Shown: one piece after another, positions 1-32,960 of the stretch
How the letters are laid out: every line of letters begins with the position of its first letter
Numbering within the stretch: position 1 is the first letter of the stretch
Assembly: GCA_023055425.1 (NCBI GenBank)
Contig: JALGPY010000005.1
Span: 6,535,501-6,599,500, forward strand
DNA from: Linanthus parryae
Taxonomy: Eukaryota; Streptophyta; Magnoliopsida; Ericales; Polemoniaceae
DNA length: 64,000 nucleotides
Direction: 5' to 3'
Notes under the pieces: generated by a model
Database searches by the model: none
Told to the model about the DNA's origin: nothing
Seen by the model: the letters and a program-made list of their open reading frames with translations, nothing else
Made by a program: the position numbers and the translations under genes

Positions 1-1061
1 TCTCACAAGTCTCAAAGGTTCCAATTTGACCGATTTCAGCCATATATTCAAATCCAGGGAATTTCATGTTGCCCCGATTTTCTTAGTAATTGCACATCTG
101 CCCTCCAAAAGAGTTCACGATCCTATATATTCCATGTCATACGGGAGTCAGCAAACACTGCTGATACATAAATTTACAGAACTAGCTAAACTATATTTAA
201 GTTATTATATTTTGACCCCTATAAAAAATTACCGGGTGTTATAGATCAACATTCACTTGTCTGAGTTATCTCATATAATGTCGGAGAGCTAAACTCAAAT
301 ATGCGATGAACACATGTTGTGTGTCTTATATGCTACTTTGATTAGTTCATTTTTTTGCGTATGAATGTGGATATACTCATATTAAAAGTCAAATAGGCTT
401 TCCAAGTAGAAAATGTGAACACTCCATATGAGTTCACCATTTAGCAGCTTAAGGTTGACACCTTCATAGTCAGTGATCACAAGGTTAGACTAGATCTTCT
501 TTCACCTAGTTTAGTTGCCATATATAATCACTTGCAATTGAAGAAAGGGATGTGTTTGGTACCAAATAATTGACTTAATCCACTTCCAAGCACTCCAAAA
601 GACTAAGTTGCTTATTGACTCCTCCACTTGGAGTTTGTTTTAGAAACATTAACATTGGAATTTTGTTAATTGTAAGACCCAATCTTCTCTAATCTTAGTT
701 TTGAGCCATGTTGATTTAGCGATTGATTTCGACTTTCTAAAATACTACTATTTGAATCTGGATCAAGTTTTTGTGTGATCTTAAAATATACACTATTATG
801 TTTTAATTGGTGGATAATTAAATTCTGTACGCACGAGTTATAGGATGGTTATAGGATTAAACCTGTACGATTATATTTGTCCATGAAGAAAATTAAGTTT
901 AAGTTGTGATTAAAATAAAAGTGATCTTGCAGCAAAAAACATTACAATACCTGAAAATTTCAATTATTAAAAGAAAATAGAACGAAAGACATTTTAAAGC
1001 ATTTGTTGAAAGCGAGCACCTGAGTAGAAATCAATCAAAAATATAATCTTAGGGCTAGTTT
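1..1061. other. Intergenic, no gene recognised
   Basis: AT-rich DNA. The short open frames (for example 26-244) have no recognisable domain, no exon-like codon pattern and no splice context. I see no RNA gene here. Confidence 0.5.
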
Positions 1062-1473
1062 GGGAATGCTGTGGCGGTGTGAGAAAGATGTTGTGTGAAA
1101 ACACTGTGGTAAAGTTCCTGTGAATTTTTGATAAAATGTTGTTTGTTAAATATTACGTAAAATTTGTTGTGAAATATTGATATAGTAATTTTATGTTTGG
1201 TAAAATGACAAAAATTTATGACACATGTCATTTCTGTAACGATAACTATTGATATTTTTAAAAATTACCAGTACAAGGTTAAAATCGGTTGTAGATAAAC
1301 TAATCAAAAGCATTTTCTGAAAAAGCATCTCCCCCCTTGCTTCCTGAAAACTGTTTTGGGATAGCAGAAACTGTCCGAAAAAATAAAAAAAATATTTTTA
1401 CCAAAACACACTAAAACTGCTTCTGCTGTCGGAAAGCAGCTGTGCTGGCAGCAGAAGCATTCCCAAACTCACC
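1062..1473. mobile_element. MITE, about 410 bp, copy 1 of a two-copy family
   Basis: The ends are imperfect inverted repeats: GGGCTAGTTTGGGAATGCT on the left and AGCATTCCCAAACTCACC on the right. The left flank is TTA. The same sequence recurs in inverse orientation at 54242-54662, including the ACACATGTCAT core and the GCTTCTGCTGTC stretch, so this is an interspersed element. It has no coding capacity. The superfamily is uncertain: a TTA-like target would suit PIF/Harbinger, but the ends are degenerate. Confidence 0.7.
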
Positions 1474-2226
1474 ATTATTCTTCTCATGAATCATTAGATT
1501 TCCTTGCAAACCAAAATTTGTTAGCTCTAGCACAGGAGTAACAAAATTCCATTAAACGAATATATATAAGCAGGCAGTTAATTATATGTGCGAATTGATT
1601 ATTCGATCGTTTTGTCAGTTGACAATATATTTTAAAATTATAAGAAATAAGATTATTATTCAAGCACAAGCAGTAATTTGTTGTACCCGAAGAGAGTGCA
1701 TACCCCTTAAAAGTCAGTCAGCTAAAAACTTAATGTTATTTGTGTGTGCATCTTTTCGAAAAACAAATTAAGATCCTAACACATTAATGCTACTATTCAT
1801 GTTACGATGTTAACCTATGCTCCTATATAATATTAAATAGTAGTAATAAAAGTCTCCATTCCATTCGCCATAAATTATTGTTTTTCTTAAACAAATCCCT
1901 CTAAATTTTTCCAAAATTAGCTGCATCCCCCTGTCATTATCAATAGCTTTTTTTTTTTTTTTTGCAAACATCAATAGCTTAATAATTAACAAAAGTTTAT
2001 GCAATGCAATTAGTATTAGTCTAATTTAATTCAAAATAAAGAAAGATTTTCCTCAAAAAAAAAAAAAAAAAACAAAATAAAGAAAGATGAAGAAGGTGAG
2101 CCGAAGTCAAAAAAGAGGCTCTCACGTCCTGCTCCTCGATCGCGTTCCGCCACGTGGACGCCCTCCGAGACGTGGATCCCACGCTGGCATTGCCCCAAAA
2201 TCTGAACGAAGACCTCAGTTTTTAGA
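1474..2226. other. Intergenic, upstream of SPIRRIG-like gene
   Basis: AT-rich with several A and T homopolymers (T-run near 1948-1963, A-run near 2056-2072). The short open frames here show no domain. The last 150 bp become GC-richer next to the MULE-like element. No promoter element could be assigned. Confidence 0.4.
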
Positions 2227-3136
2227 GGGTAATTTTCACTCACACCCCTCAACTTTGTTTGATATTCACTTACGCCCCTCCTAGTTTGGAAAATTTTACT
2301 TACACCCCTAATTACTACCAAACAATGTTGTCACTTACACCCCTACGTTTAATAACTCTGTTAGTTGATAGTGTAACTTTCCAGCTTCATTTTTTGGACA
2401 AATTTACCCTTGAAAATGCTGTAAAGGTCAATTCTCCATTAATTCTTGTTAACTCTACCTCGAGTTGGTCATAATTTTTACTCGTAGTAGCTGCACCATG
2501 TTCAGAAATGCATATGAAATTTGTGATAGAATACAAATATTTGCATGTGTTAATAATATATTGGGCTGGATTGACCTTTTCAGCCTTTTCAAAAGTAAGT
2601 TTGTCCAAAAAACTGATTTCGAGAAGTTACCACAAGAACTAGCATAGTGAATGCCTAGAGGGGGTCTAAGTCATGGTGACGATACGGGCCGACTCGTGCA
2701 CCGAACAAGGCTAAACACGACCCGCTCCACCCTCCGACACGGCACAACCCACTCAAAGACGTGCCCAGCTCGTGGCACGCACGGGTCATGATCCTCCCCC
2801 AGCCTCGACCCGTGCACGACCCGCACAAAAACGACCCTTCCGACACGACCAACCTGCCCCCATACAACCCGACACGTGCCGAGCTTCGCGCATTCTGAAC
2901 CCGGCCAGCTCCACCCTCCGACACGACCCTCCCCCAGCCCGCTCTCTTTCAGCCTGTTCTTATCACGGCACAGCCCGCTCTCACCGTGAGGTGTAAGTGA
3001 CAACATGTTTGGTAGTCATAAGGGGTGTAAGTGAAGTATTTCAAACTAGGAGGGGTGTAAGTGACAACTTGTTTGGTAGTCATGAGGGATGTAAGTGAAG
3101 TTTTCTAAATTAGGAAGGGTGCAAATGAAATTTGCC
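2227..3136. mobile_element. MULE-like long-TIR element abutting SPIRRIG leader
   Basis: Both ends are long inverted repeats built from sub-repeats of CACTTACACCCCT (left, about 2227-2350) and AGGGGTGTAAGTG (right, about 2988-3136). The outermost bases read GGGTAATTTTCACTCACACC on the left and GGCAAATTTCATTTGCACCC inward from the right. An 8-bp flank TTTTTAGA (left) versus ATTTTAGA (right) looks like a decayed target duplication. The centre (2660-2990) is GC-rich filler with repeated GACACG/ACGACCC-type words and no clear protein. The right end lies immediately before the GAA-rich start of the presumed SPIRRIG 5' UTR, so the insertion is promoter-proximal. Confidence 0.65.
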
Positions 3137-3139
3137 ATT

Positions 3140-3747
3140 TTAGAAAGAAGAAGAACAAGAAGAGAGAAGAAGAGAGGAAGAAGAAGAAGAAGAAGAAGAG
3201 AGAGATATAGAGCGAGAAACAAGGCGCGGAGAGGCCGAAAACACAAAGGAAAGAGAGAGAGAGAGAAAGAAAGCTACTGCTGTTCTTCTTCTTCGTCTTC
3301 GTCTTCTGAGAAACGAAGTCGCACTTAGGGCACACCACCACCATTAGAAACCTTCAAATTTGGGTTTGAATTAGAGGGGGCAACCAAAAAACATATTTGG
3401 GTTTAGGAAATTATACCCAGAAGAGCAGTGATTTACACCCAGATCAGCAAAAAAGGAAATCTTCTATATCTCATTTCCAGATCTTGCTAACCCCCCAATT
3501 TTGACCTCCGATCGATCGAAACCCACCAGATTTCTCTTCTGTAAATTCGATTTCTCGACCCCCATTGTTGTTGATTTTGAAATCTCTTGTTGGGTTTCTC
3601 TTCTTGCTTCGTGGGTTTGAGAGATTTCTTTCTGGGTGGGGCTAATTGAGCTCGCTGAGAAGATCAAAAACCCTTGTCTGGGAATAGGGTTTGGATCTTG
3701 TGGATGAGAAGAGTTTGTTCAAGGGTTTGTGAAGAAAACCTTAAAGG
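3140..3747 (+). promoter_or_regulatory. Presumed 5' UTR of SPIRRIG-like gene
   Basis: Purine-rich (GAA/GAG) repeats at 3143-3290 are followed by a TTTCT/GATTT-rich stretch typical of plant leaders. From 3140 to the start codon the only upstream ATG I find is at 3704, which opens the short uORF listed separately. The transcription start is not defined by the sequence. Confidence 0.45.

Positions 3748-3751
<4 letters not shown>
3704..3751 (+). CDS. 15-codon uORF overlapping the SPIRRIG start (ATGA)
   Basis: ATG at 3704 reads 15 sense codons and stops with TGA at 3749-3751. The stop overlaps the main start codon (3748-3750) in an ATGA arrangement. The predicted peptide is basic and contains two Cys. 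It is the only upstream ATG in the leader, so scanning ribosomes should meet it first. This arrangement is compatible with leaky scanning or termination-reinitiation control of the large ORF. Coding status is inferred from position only. Confidence 0.45.
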
Positions 3752-26304
<22,553 letters not shown>

Positions 26305-26960
26305 AAGTGAAGAAGCTTTTAGGGCATCTACAGCTGTTAATTTGGGAAATTTCAGATCTCTCCTCTGGTTAAGTTTACGCTGCTACACGCTGGCTAGGGC
26401 TTTTTGTGACTCTGGCTGGTGGAAGATGTCGACGCAGAGTGAGGGAAAGCAAAGACACGACGGAGCTGGCCCATGTTATGACAAGGAAGAGGAAACCAAA
26501 CCCTTGTAAGATTGTGATTTACTATTTTGAACCCTTTTTTGTACTGCCAGAGATCTTTCTTATGGGCAATTTTTTTGGTGGACGGACGGCGGAGATGGGG
26601 GGGTTTCGATTTTGCAGGGAGAAATCTCAGTGTAGTAGATTTTTGTATATATGAAGAAGGGTGGTAAATTGACAGTGTGTAATCGAAGTTGTATAGAGAG
26701 AAAGTGTACTGTTCGAAGCAGTGGAGCGGGTGAAATTGATCCAAGACGATTCCTCTTCCACTCGATTTTATTTTTTGGGGGGTTGATGATGTATGGTTTG
26801 CGCTTTGTTTTCTTTTGTATAATGTACATCTAGAATTGTTTTTCCTTCTCTAGGCAGCAGGAAATGTTGATTGATTTGGTGGTGTTTTTGAGCTAACGCC
26901 CAAATTAGACTGAGATTTATTCACTGAACATTCTTGTAATTTCCTGATTCGTTTATTTGG
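26305..26960 (+). promoter_or_regulatory. Presumed 3' UTR of SPIRRIG-like gene
   Basis: Directly follows the stop codon. It is non-coding, T-rich towards 26800-26960, and contains several TGTA/TTGTAA-type motifs but no unambiguous poly(A) signal, as is usual in plants. The end is a guess. Confidence 0.35.
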
Positions 26961-27980
26961 TTTCATTGAGCGCCGGTTTCTACTTCGCAACTTTGATGTT
27001 GGACAGTGAGAAGAGTCCGTAAGAATGAATGTGTGTTTGCTTGGGTTGTTTGAAAACTAGTGGGTGGAGCTGGCAATTTCAATGTTGGATAAAATGGCTT
27101 CAATGTTTGTTGAGTCCTTGAGAATGTATATTGGGCAATCGAACCGTTAACTATCTACCAAGATAAGCTGGAAAGAACTAAAATGCGTCTAGTTTAAAAA
27201 TTTTCTTGAATCACTTCTTTACTATTGTCCCTAAACAGAAAGTAGCAGCTTCAATATCTGATGATAAAAAGTAACCACAGCTTGGTGAATTGTATTCGGG
27301 TAAAGTGAATTGTGGATGTATGACTTTGGTACTAATATTCTCTTATATTTCTCTTTCCTCCCATACAAGTAGGTGATTTTTCAAAGTACGTTAAATTCAT
27401 GTGTTCTTTATTTATCGTTCTCCTAGATCGCGCGTTTGTTTTCGGGCGGGCATTGCCTATGCATATATATTTTTATTATAATTATTGGATGTAAAAATTG
27501 GGGGTAATGGTGCGCTTTCGTTAGGTCCGTTAGTCTCCGTCCGTTCCTTGAATCAAACCACAAGGGGGCGAAAGTGTCTTTCACCCAACGTGTTATTATC
27601 TGAAACTAATGGTGTAAACGGTTCGGTTTGCACCAAAATCCGAACCGAACCTAAATTCTCGGTTTGGGAAAAACCCGAACCTATACCGAATTATTTATAA
27701 ACGGTTTGGTTTGGTTTCGGTTCGCCTATATACGGTTCGGTTCCGGTTAGAACCGCGGTTAACCTAATAATATTATTTATAATTAAAATTTAGTCCTGAA
27801 AATCTCAAAAACTCACAAATTTACTAGGAAATATCACAACGAGGAAAGTCAACTTAACGAAATGAATAGAACCCAACAGAAATGTAAGCAGAACGCCACA
27901 ACATTTGAATTTTAGATTGAATAGTATGAACTTCATTAAGTTATATAGTGTTACGAAAAGTGAACAAAGTATATATAATT
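26961..27980. other. Intergenic; short interspersed ACCGAAC/GGTTCGG words
   Basis: No gene recognised. From 27615 to 27760 the sequence is dense in alternating CCGAAC and GGTTCGGTT words, which can pair with each other. This looks like a degenerate foldback repeat and not coding sequence. Confidence 0.4.
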
Positions 27981-27984
27981 AAAC

Positions 27985-28156
27985 CCCAAGGGTTGGCAAA
28001 GTTGGCAAAAGCTTGGGGCTTAAGGGTGTGCTCCCCTTAAGTCTCAGGTTCGAACCACACGGACGCCAATCCCCTTAGGGCTACTGGGTATTCACATGGC
28101 CTCCTAGGGTCCCATGGATTAGTCGAGGTGCGCGAAAGTTGGTCCGGACACCACGG

Positions 28157-28160
<4 letters not shown>
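27985..28160 (+). mobile_element. tRNA-derived SINE
   Basis: A-box-like (GGTTGGCAAAGTTGGCAAAAGC) and B-box-like (GGTTCGAACC at about 28048) promoter motifs are followed by a tRNA-unrelated body (CCTCCTAGGGTCCCATGG, then GTCGAGGTGCGCG and GGTCCGGACACC) and a (TA)n tract at 28160-28189. The architecture resembles plant Au-type SINEs. A decayed relative lies on the minus strand at about 62280-62345. Confidence 0.65.
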
Positions 28161-28189
<29 letters not shown>

Positions 28190-28192
<3 letters not shown>

Positions 28193-29239
28193 CATATCAT
28201 TATCATTTATTAATATAAACAGTTGGTTTGGGCGGTTTAACTGGCAGCCCTATCTAAAATCGAGAGAGGTGGGTGACACTCGCGAGGGAAACAGAGAAAG
28301 GAAGCCAGAACCATATCGGAATCTGACCGCTCCGGCGCGGTGGCGCACAGTGCTCAGCCGCTGAACCTCCAGAGCAACGAACAAGCAGTTTGGTGGTTGA
28401 TTGGTCCCAACACGACACTACACTTGTTCAGTGCTTCGGTTCACTTGGGGTAAGGGTTTATGGCTCAATTTTGTGTATTTTTACATATTCTCTAACTGAA
28501 CATCTACCTTTCCAATTCAGTTGTAGTTCGGTTACATGTACTGCTGATGAAATTGTATATTCATTTGCTGATTTGAGCTTTGTGGTCTACTGTTCCTTAA
28601 ACACTGGGAATTTATTTCGTTGTCATGTGGCGATTTCCATACCTGAGGCATTTCATAGTTTTGAATTTCAACTTGTGAGGTTGAAATAGAAGAAAATTGT
28701 AGGGTTCATTATTTTGTAAATTGGGATTTGTTAATTTTATGTTTGAACCAGAAGAGGTGCACGATTTGCACTTTTAACAGAAGAGCAAAACACGAATTTG
28801 TATCTTTTTCTCACTTGCAAAAGAAATATCTGCAATCTGAGTTTGATGTCGGATTAAGAGATATCTGTGACTTGAAATATTACTGTACAAAGTACTTGGT
28901 TATTAGGATGAAAATGGAGTAGGATATGTAAAGCCAAGTGGTGGAATTTAAGAGTCGAAACATGAATGATAATGGTTTGAAGCTTCTTTTCCTCTTAACT
29001 CTTTAAGTATTAGACAGGCGTGTTGATACGGAAGCGGCACAAAAGTCTGAAGCTGGAAAAGACATATGAAATGTTTTGATGTGGACTTATGACTGGGGTT
29101 TTATATGAAGGTGCATCGTTCTGTAACCAATATATAAGGCTTTTTCTATTTGAACAAAATATATATTATTTTAATCTGCATATATGACTTCGACTACGTA
29201 GGGTAGTGCCGCTCCGCCCTATTAAGTTCGTTGTTGTTT
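28190..29239 (+). other. Region upstream of PPR gene, possible promoter/leader
   Basis: No protein-coding gene recognised. A GC-richer block at 28255-28445 ends in a good donor context (TTGGGGTAAGGG at about 28443-28454). It could be a non-coding first exon spliced to the SPIRRIG-derived acceptor at about 29330. This is inference only. Confidence 0.3.
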
Positions 29240-29480
29240 CTTCTCCATTTGTCTGGATGGGTATATTGTTGTCTAGATTTTAGTACATAAACCTGCAATT
29301 ATTCCTATTCTCTATAATTTGTATGGATAGGTTGTGTGGAACTTCTTCTGAAGACATTATAACCCTTTCTTTCAGGCTCGTCGCCAGTAGTTTCCCATGC
29401 TTGAACAATGGTAGAAATTATTGGGGCAATACAGGTGAGGACTATTGTCAAGTTCCAAAAAGAATTAGAAGACCCAATCC
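29240..29480 (+). pseudogene. SPIRRIG fragment: intron 11, exon 12, start of intron 12
   Basis: Matches 15914-16137 almost continuously: TTTGTCTGGATGGG, the ...GGATAG acceptor, GGTTGTGTGGAACTTCTTCTG, TTTCTTTCAGGCTCGTCGCCAGTAGTTTCC as two adjacent blocks, then GTGAGGA after the exon. It is not functional: ACATTATAACCC replaces the parental ACGGTATATCCC, putting a TAA in the SPIRRIG frame, and a base is missing after CCATGC. It ends at about 29480, 42 bp before the PPR start codon, so it probably forms part of the PPR 5' leader. Confidence 0.88.
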
Positions 29481-29521
29481 TCTAGGCGAATGGGCATTTT
29501 CCATTTGCGCCAGAATTCGTC

Positions 29522-32371
29522 ATGTCAACCCAAACTCTTCTAGGCAATACGTCGTACACCTTCTCGGCACACCCAAATCTGAAGAAATATCCACCAATCC
29601 AGACCTCAAAAAATCATCTGAAACCCGCTAAAACCCCATCGGCTAGAGAGATTCACCGGCAAGCAAATCTCAGGGAGGTTTTCCTGTCACTAGGTCGTTC
29701 CTTCACTGAGCAAACTCCAGTCCACTTTGATGAATTGTATTCACTATCTCTTGAGCTCTGTGCAAGCAAGAAATGCCTATCACAAGGCCAACAAATCCAT
29801 ACCCATATCGTCAAATCCAACTCGGTGGGCGATTTCATCTTTCTTTGTACAAAGCTCGTTTTCATGTATGGGAAGTGTGGGTCTGTTACAGATGCCCAGG
29901 AAGTGTTCGATAGAATGCCTGAGAGGACTATCTTCACATGGAATGCGATGACTGGTGCTTATGTGACAAATGGGGAACATTTAGAAGCTCTTGAACTGTA
30001 CAGAACAATGCGGCACTCTGGGGTTCCCTTGGACTCATGTACTTTTCCATCCATTCTGAAAGCCTGTGCAGAACTTGGTGATCATCGCAGCGGTATGGAA
30101 ATCCATGGTTTAGCAATAAAACTTGGTCTTGTAAGTAATGTGTTTGTTGCGAACTCGCTTGTGGGCATGTATGCAAAGTGCGATTGTTTAAATGCTGCAA
30201 TGATGTTGTTTGACAGAATGAGGGGGATTGAGGATGTCGTCTCTTGGAATTCGATAATTTCAGCTTGCACTGCGAATGGGGAATCCTTGGAAGCCTTGAG
30301 GCTTTTCGTAAGAATGTTGAATGCTGGTCTCAACCCAAGCACTTACACTTATGTTTCTGCTATTCAAGCCTGTGAGGAAATGGCACTATTAGAACTTGGA
30401 ATGGCGATCCACGCAAAGATTCTCAAGGATCATCACCATGTTGATGCATACGTCGCCAATTCTTTGCTTGTCATGTACACAAGATGTGGCAGAGTTAGTG
30501 AAGCTACACGAATTTTCGATGACATAGTTGAGAAGGACAACATATCATGGAATTCAATGCTATCAGGGCTTGTCAAAAACAGTCTCAATCTGGAAGCTAT
30601 GAATTTCTGTCGTTATATGCAGGATGCTGGTCAAAAACCTGATCAGGCGTCTGTTGTAAATCTCATTGCCGCCTCAGCTAGATTGGGTAATGTGTTGTAT
30701 GGGATGGAAATTCATGCCTATGCCATAAGAAGAGGCTTAGATTCTGATTTACTGGTTGGAAACACACTCACAGATTTTTACGGGAAACATTCTAGGACGA
30801 GTTACATGGATTCTGTTTTTCAGAGGATATATAACAAAGACCTCATTTCCTGGACAACCGTTATAAATGGTTATGTTCAGAATGGTGAACATTCGAAGGC
30901 ATTAGAGTTGTTCCGAGAAGCCCTAGTGGAGCAGATCACTGTTGACCAGACGATGATTGGAAGCATTCTTCGGGCTTGTAGTGGGCTTAAGTGTATTTCT
31001 CTTGTAAAGGAAATCCATGGTTACACAATGAGGAAAGGACTATCAGATTCTGCTCTACCCAACACGCTTGTGGATGTTTATGGACAGTGTGGGTATGTGG
31101 ATTCCGCGTCCAACGTCTTCAAATCGATTGAGGATAAAGATATAGTGTCCTTCACAAACATGATCACTTGTTATGATCACAACGGGCTTGCAAATGAAGC
31201 TCTTGACCTTTTCGCTTCTCTGAAAGTATCCAATATCGAACCAGATTCCATCTCTCTAATGAGCGTACTCTCAGCTGTAGCAAGCTTATCTGCCATGAGA
31301 AAAGGTCAAGAGGTCCATGCTTTCCTGCTTAGAAAAGGCTTCCCTATGAAGGGTTCTATCGTAAGCTCTCTACTTGACATGTATGCTCATTGTGGATTGC
31401 TAGAGGACTCACTAAAGGTGTTCAAATGCACCAGAGACAAAGACGTGGTTCTATGGACTTGCATGATCAATGCTTATGGGATGCACGGTCATGGACAGGC
31501 AGCGATTCATTTGTTCCAACAAATGATAAACCACGATATAGTTCCTGACCATGTTACTTTCTTGGCTGTTCTATATGCTTGTAGCCATTCAGGTTTAGTC
31601 GATGAAGGTAGAAGCTTTTTCCAATCAATGACAGTGGACTATAACCTGGAGCCATGGCCTGAACACTATACCTGTCTTGTTGATCTTCTGGGACGGGGCA
31701 ATCACTTGGAGGAGGCCCTGGATTTAGTCACAGGGATGGGGAGGGGACCTAATGCTTCAGCCTGGTGTGCTCTTCTAGGTGCCTGTCGTGTTCACTCCAA
31801 CAAAGAAGTTGGAGAAATAGCAGCAAGGAAGCTACTAGAATTGGACCCAAATAACCCTGGGAACTACGTTCTTGTATCTAACGCTTTTGCTGCAATGGGT
31901 CAATGGGAAGATGCGCTAGAGGCGAGGACGACGATGAAAGGGAAAGGGCTGAAGAAAGAACCTGCTTGCAGTTGGATTGAAATCGGCAACGAGGTTCACA
32001 CGTTTATTGCAAGAGACAGGTCTCATCCAGAATCTGATACAATATACAAGAAATTGACTGAGATTACCAGAAAATTGGAGACAGAAGGTGGTTATGTTGC
32101 TGAAACAGGCTTTGTTCTGCAGAATGTGAAAGAAGAAGAGAAAGTAAAGATGCTTCATGGTCACAGTGAGAGATTGGCTATTGCCTACGCGCTGCTTAAT
32201 ACGAGGGATAGCACGCCAATACGAATCACCAAGAACCTGCGAGTTTGTGGGGATTGTCACAATTTCAGTAAGCTGGTTTCCAAGTTTTTCGAAAGAGAAA
32301 TCATTGTGAGGGATGCCAATAGATTTCATCGCTTTGAACGCGGGGTGTGTTCTTGTGGAGATTTCTGGTGA
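29522..32371 (+). CDS. OTP86: PPR-DYW chloroplast RNA-editing factor, OTP86-like
   Basis: A single-exon 949-aa PLS-class pentatricopeptide protein that most resembles Arabidopsis At3g63370/OTP86, required for C-to-U editing of plastid rps14. The Ser/Thr/Pro-rich N-terminus suits an organelle transit peptide. PLS repeats run from about residue 75 to 720 (for example LVFMYGKCGSVTDAQEVFDRM and ISWTTVINGYVQNGEHSKAL). They are followed by E/E+ motifs (ASAWCALLGACRVHS, PGNYVLVSNAFAAMGQWEDA) and a DYW deaminase-like domain with the HSE motif at 881-883 and CGDCH at 909-913. The chain ends DFW in place of the canonical DYW. There is no stop or frameshift. The gene is flanked on both sides by fragments of a SPIRRIG pseudogene in the same orientation. 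Orthology is from recognition, not a search. Confidence 0.92.
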   Translation: MSTQTLLGNTSYTFSAHPNLKKYPPIQTSKNHLKPAKTPSAREIHRQANLREVFLSLGRSFTEQTPVHFDELYSLSLELCASKKCLSQGQQIHTHIVKSNSVGDFIFLCTKLVFMYGKCGSVTDAQEVFDRMPERTIFTWNAMTGAYVTNGEHLEALELYRTMRHSGVPLDSCTFPSILKACAELGDHRSGMEIHGLAIKLGLVSNVFVANSLVGMYAKCDCLNAAMMLFDRMRGIEDVVSWNSIISACTANGESLEALRLFVRMLNAGLNPSTYTYVSAIQACEEMALLELGMAIHAKILKDHHHVDAYVANSLLVMYTRCGRVSEATRIFDDIVEKDNISWNSMLSGLVKNSLNLEAMNFCRYMQDAGQKPDQASVVNLIAASARLGNVLYGMEIHAYAIRRGLDSDLLVGNTLTDFYGKHSRTSYMDSVFQRIYNKDLISWTTVINGYVQNGEHSKALELFREALVEQITVDQTMIGSILRACSGLKCISLVKEIHGYTMRKGLSDSALPNTLVDVYGQCGYVDSASNVFKSIEDKDIVSFTNMITCYDHNGLANEALDLFASLKVSNIEPDSISLMSVLSAVASLSAMRKGQEVHAFLLRKGFPMKGSIVSSLLDMYAHCGLLEDSLKVFKCTRDKDVVLWTCMINAYGMHGHGQAAIHLFQQMINHDIVPDHVTFLAVLYACSHSGLVDEGRSFFQSMTVDYNLEPWPEHYTCLVDLLGRGNHLEEALDLVTGMGRGPNASAWCALLGACRVHSNKEVGEIAARKLLELDPNNPGNYVLVSNAFAAMGQWEDALEARTTMKGKGLKKEPACSWIEIGNEVHTFIARDRSHPESDTIYKKLTEITRKLETEGGYVAETGFVLQNVKEEEKVKMLHGHSERLAIAYALLNTRDSTPIRITKNLRVCGDCHNFSKLVSKFFEREIIVRDANRFHRFERGVCSCGDFW

Positions 32372-32383
32372 CGAATCAATGAA

Positions 32384-32521
32384 TTGGACTGGACTTTATG
32401 GGTGACGGCTCCAGCTTCCATCCAGATTTCCTTATTGGGTTTTCTTGAGCGTCTAGTGTCTATGCACTGGTATAGGTATCACAACCTTACAATTTTACGA
32501 GGAATGAACCTAGTTCAACAT
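32384..32521 (+). pseudogene. SPIRRIG exon 14 fragment
   Basis: About 138 bp matching 18079-18217 (TTGGACTGGACTTTATGGGT to ATGAACCTAGTTCAACAT) with a handful of substitutions. It starts 13 bp after the PPR stop codon and stops abruptly at CAACAT, where intron-15-like DNA follows. The join shares ACAT with both parental sites (CAACATTTAC and GACATCCTTATC), which looks like a microhomology deletion. It will be transcribed as the PPR 3' UTR if the transcript runs past the stop. Confidence 0.9.
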
Positions 32522-32960
32522 CCTTATCAATTCTTATATAGTCATATACTTACATATACGACAATTTCCACATCCTTATGAACATGCTTTTAACACTCTT
32601 GGCAAATAAAACATGCGTTGTTAGGATTTGGAAGATTGAACTGTCTATAAACATTCATTACTTGCATTTTACATCCTGCCTGTCATCATTTTGGATGAGT
32701 ATCAAAAAGTTAAATTGTGCTCTTTGAACACGCTACCAACAATGTATCAGATGCATACTTGTTGTACCCTTGTATTAGGGGTTTGAGTGCAAGATTGTCT
32801 CTGTATTACTGGACGTATGATTGCTGACATTCTTTATTTCCTGTCAAAATGGTTGTGTCTTTACTTTGCAGTCACTTGGCTATGATCTGCTCGTCAAACT
32901 GTTGCTTATGCGAAAATATATTATTCGTGATAATTATTCTACTGGCTGGACACTACCATT
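32522..32960 (+). pseudogene. SPIRRIG intron 15 fragment
   Basis: Follows parental 23213-23800 with small deletions. It contains one copy of the 101-bp unit that is tandemly duplicated in the parent, and the CTTGGCTATGATCTGCTCGTCAAA stretch seen at 23716 as two neighbouring blocks. Confidence 0.85.

Noticed and set aside
2655..3006. GC-rich frames on both strands (up to 111 codons)
   Set aside because: Low-complexity GACACG/CCCGCTC repeats inside a transposon; no family resemblance.
27615..27760. Tandem CCGAAC/GGTTCGG words as a CRISPR-like or satellite array
   Set aside because: Spacing is irregular and the words are inverted relative to each other; it is a eukaryotic simple or foldback repeat.
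31916..32329. 137-codon frame antisense to the PPR gene
   Set aside because: Shadow frame within the DYW domain coding region.
32384..32581. 65-codon open frame after the PPR stop
   Set aside because: It is the SPIRRIG exon-14 pseudogene fragment, cut at both ends.
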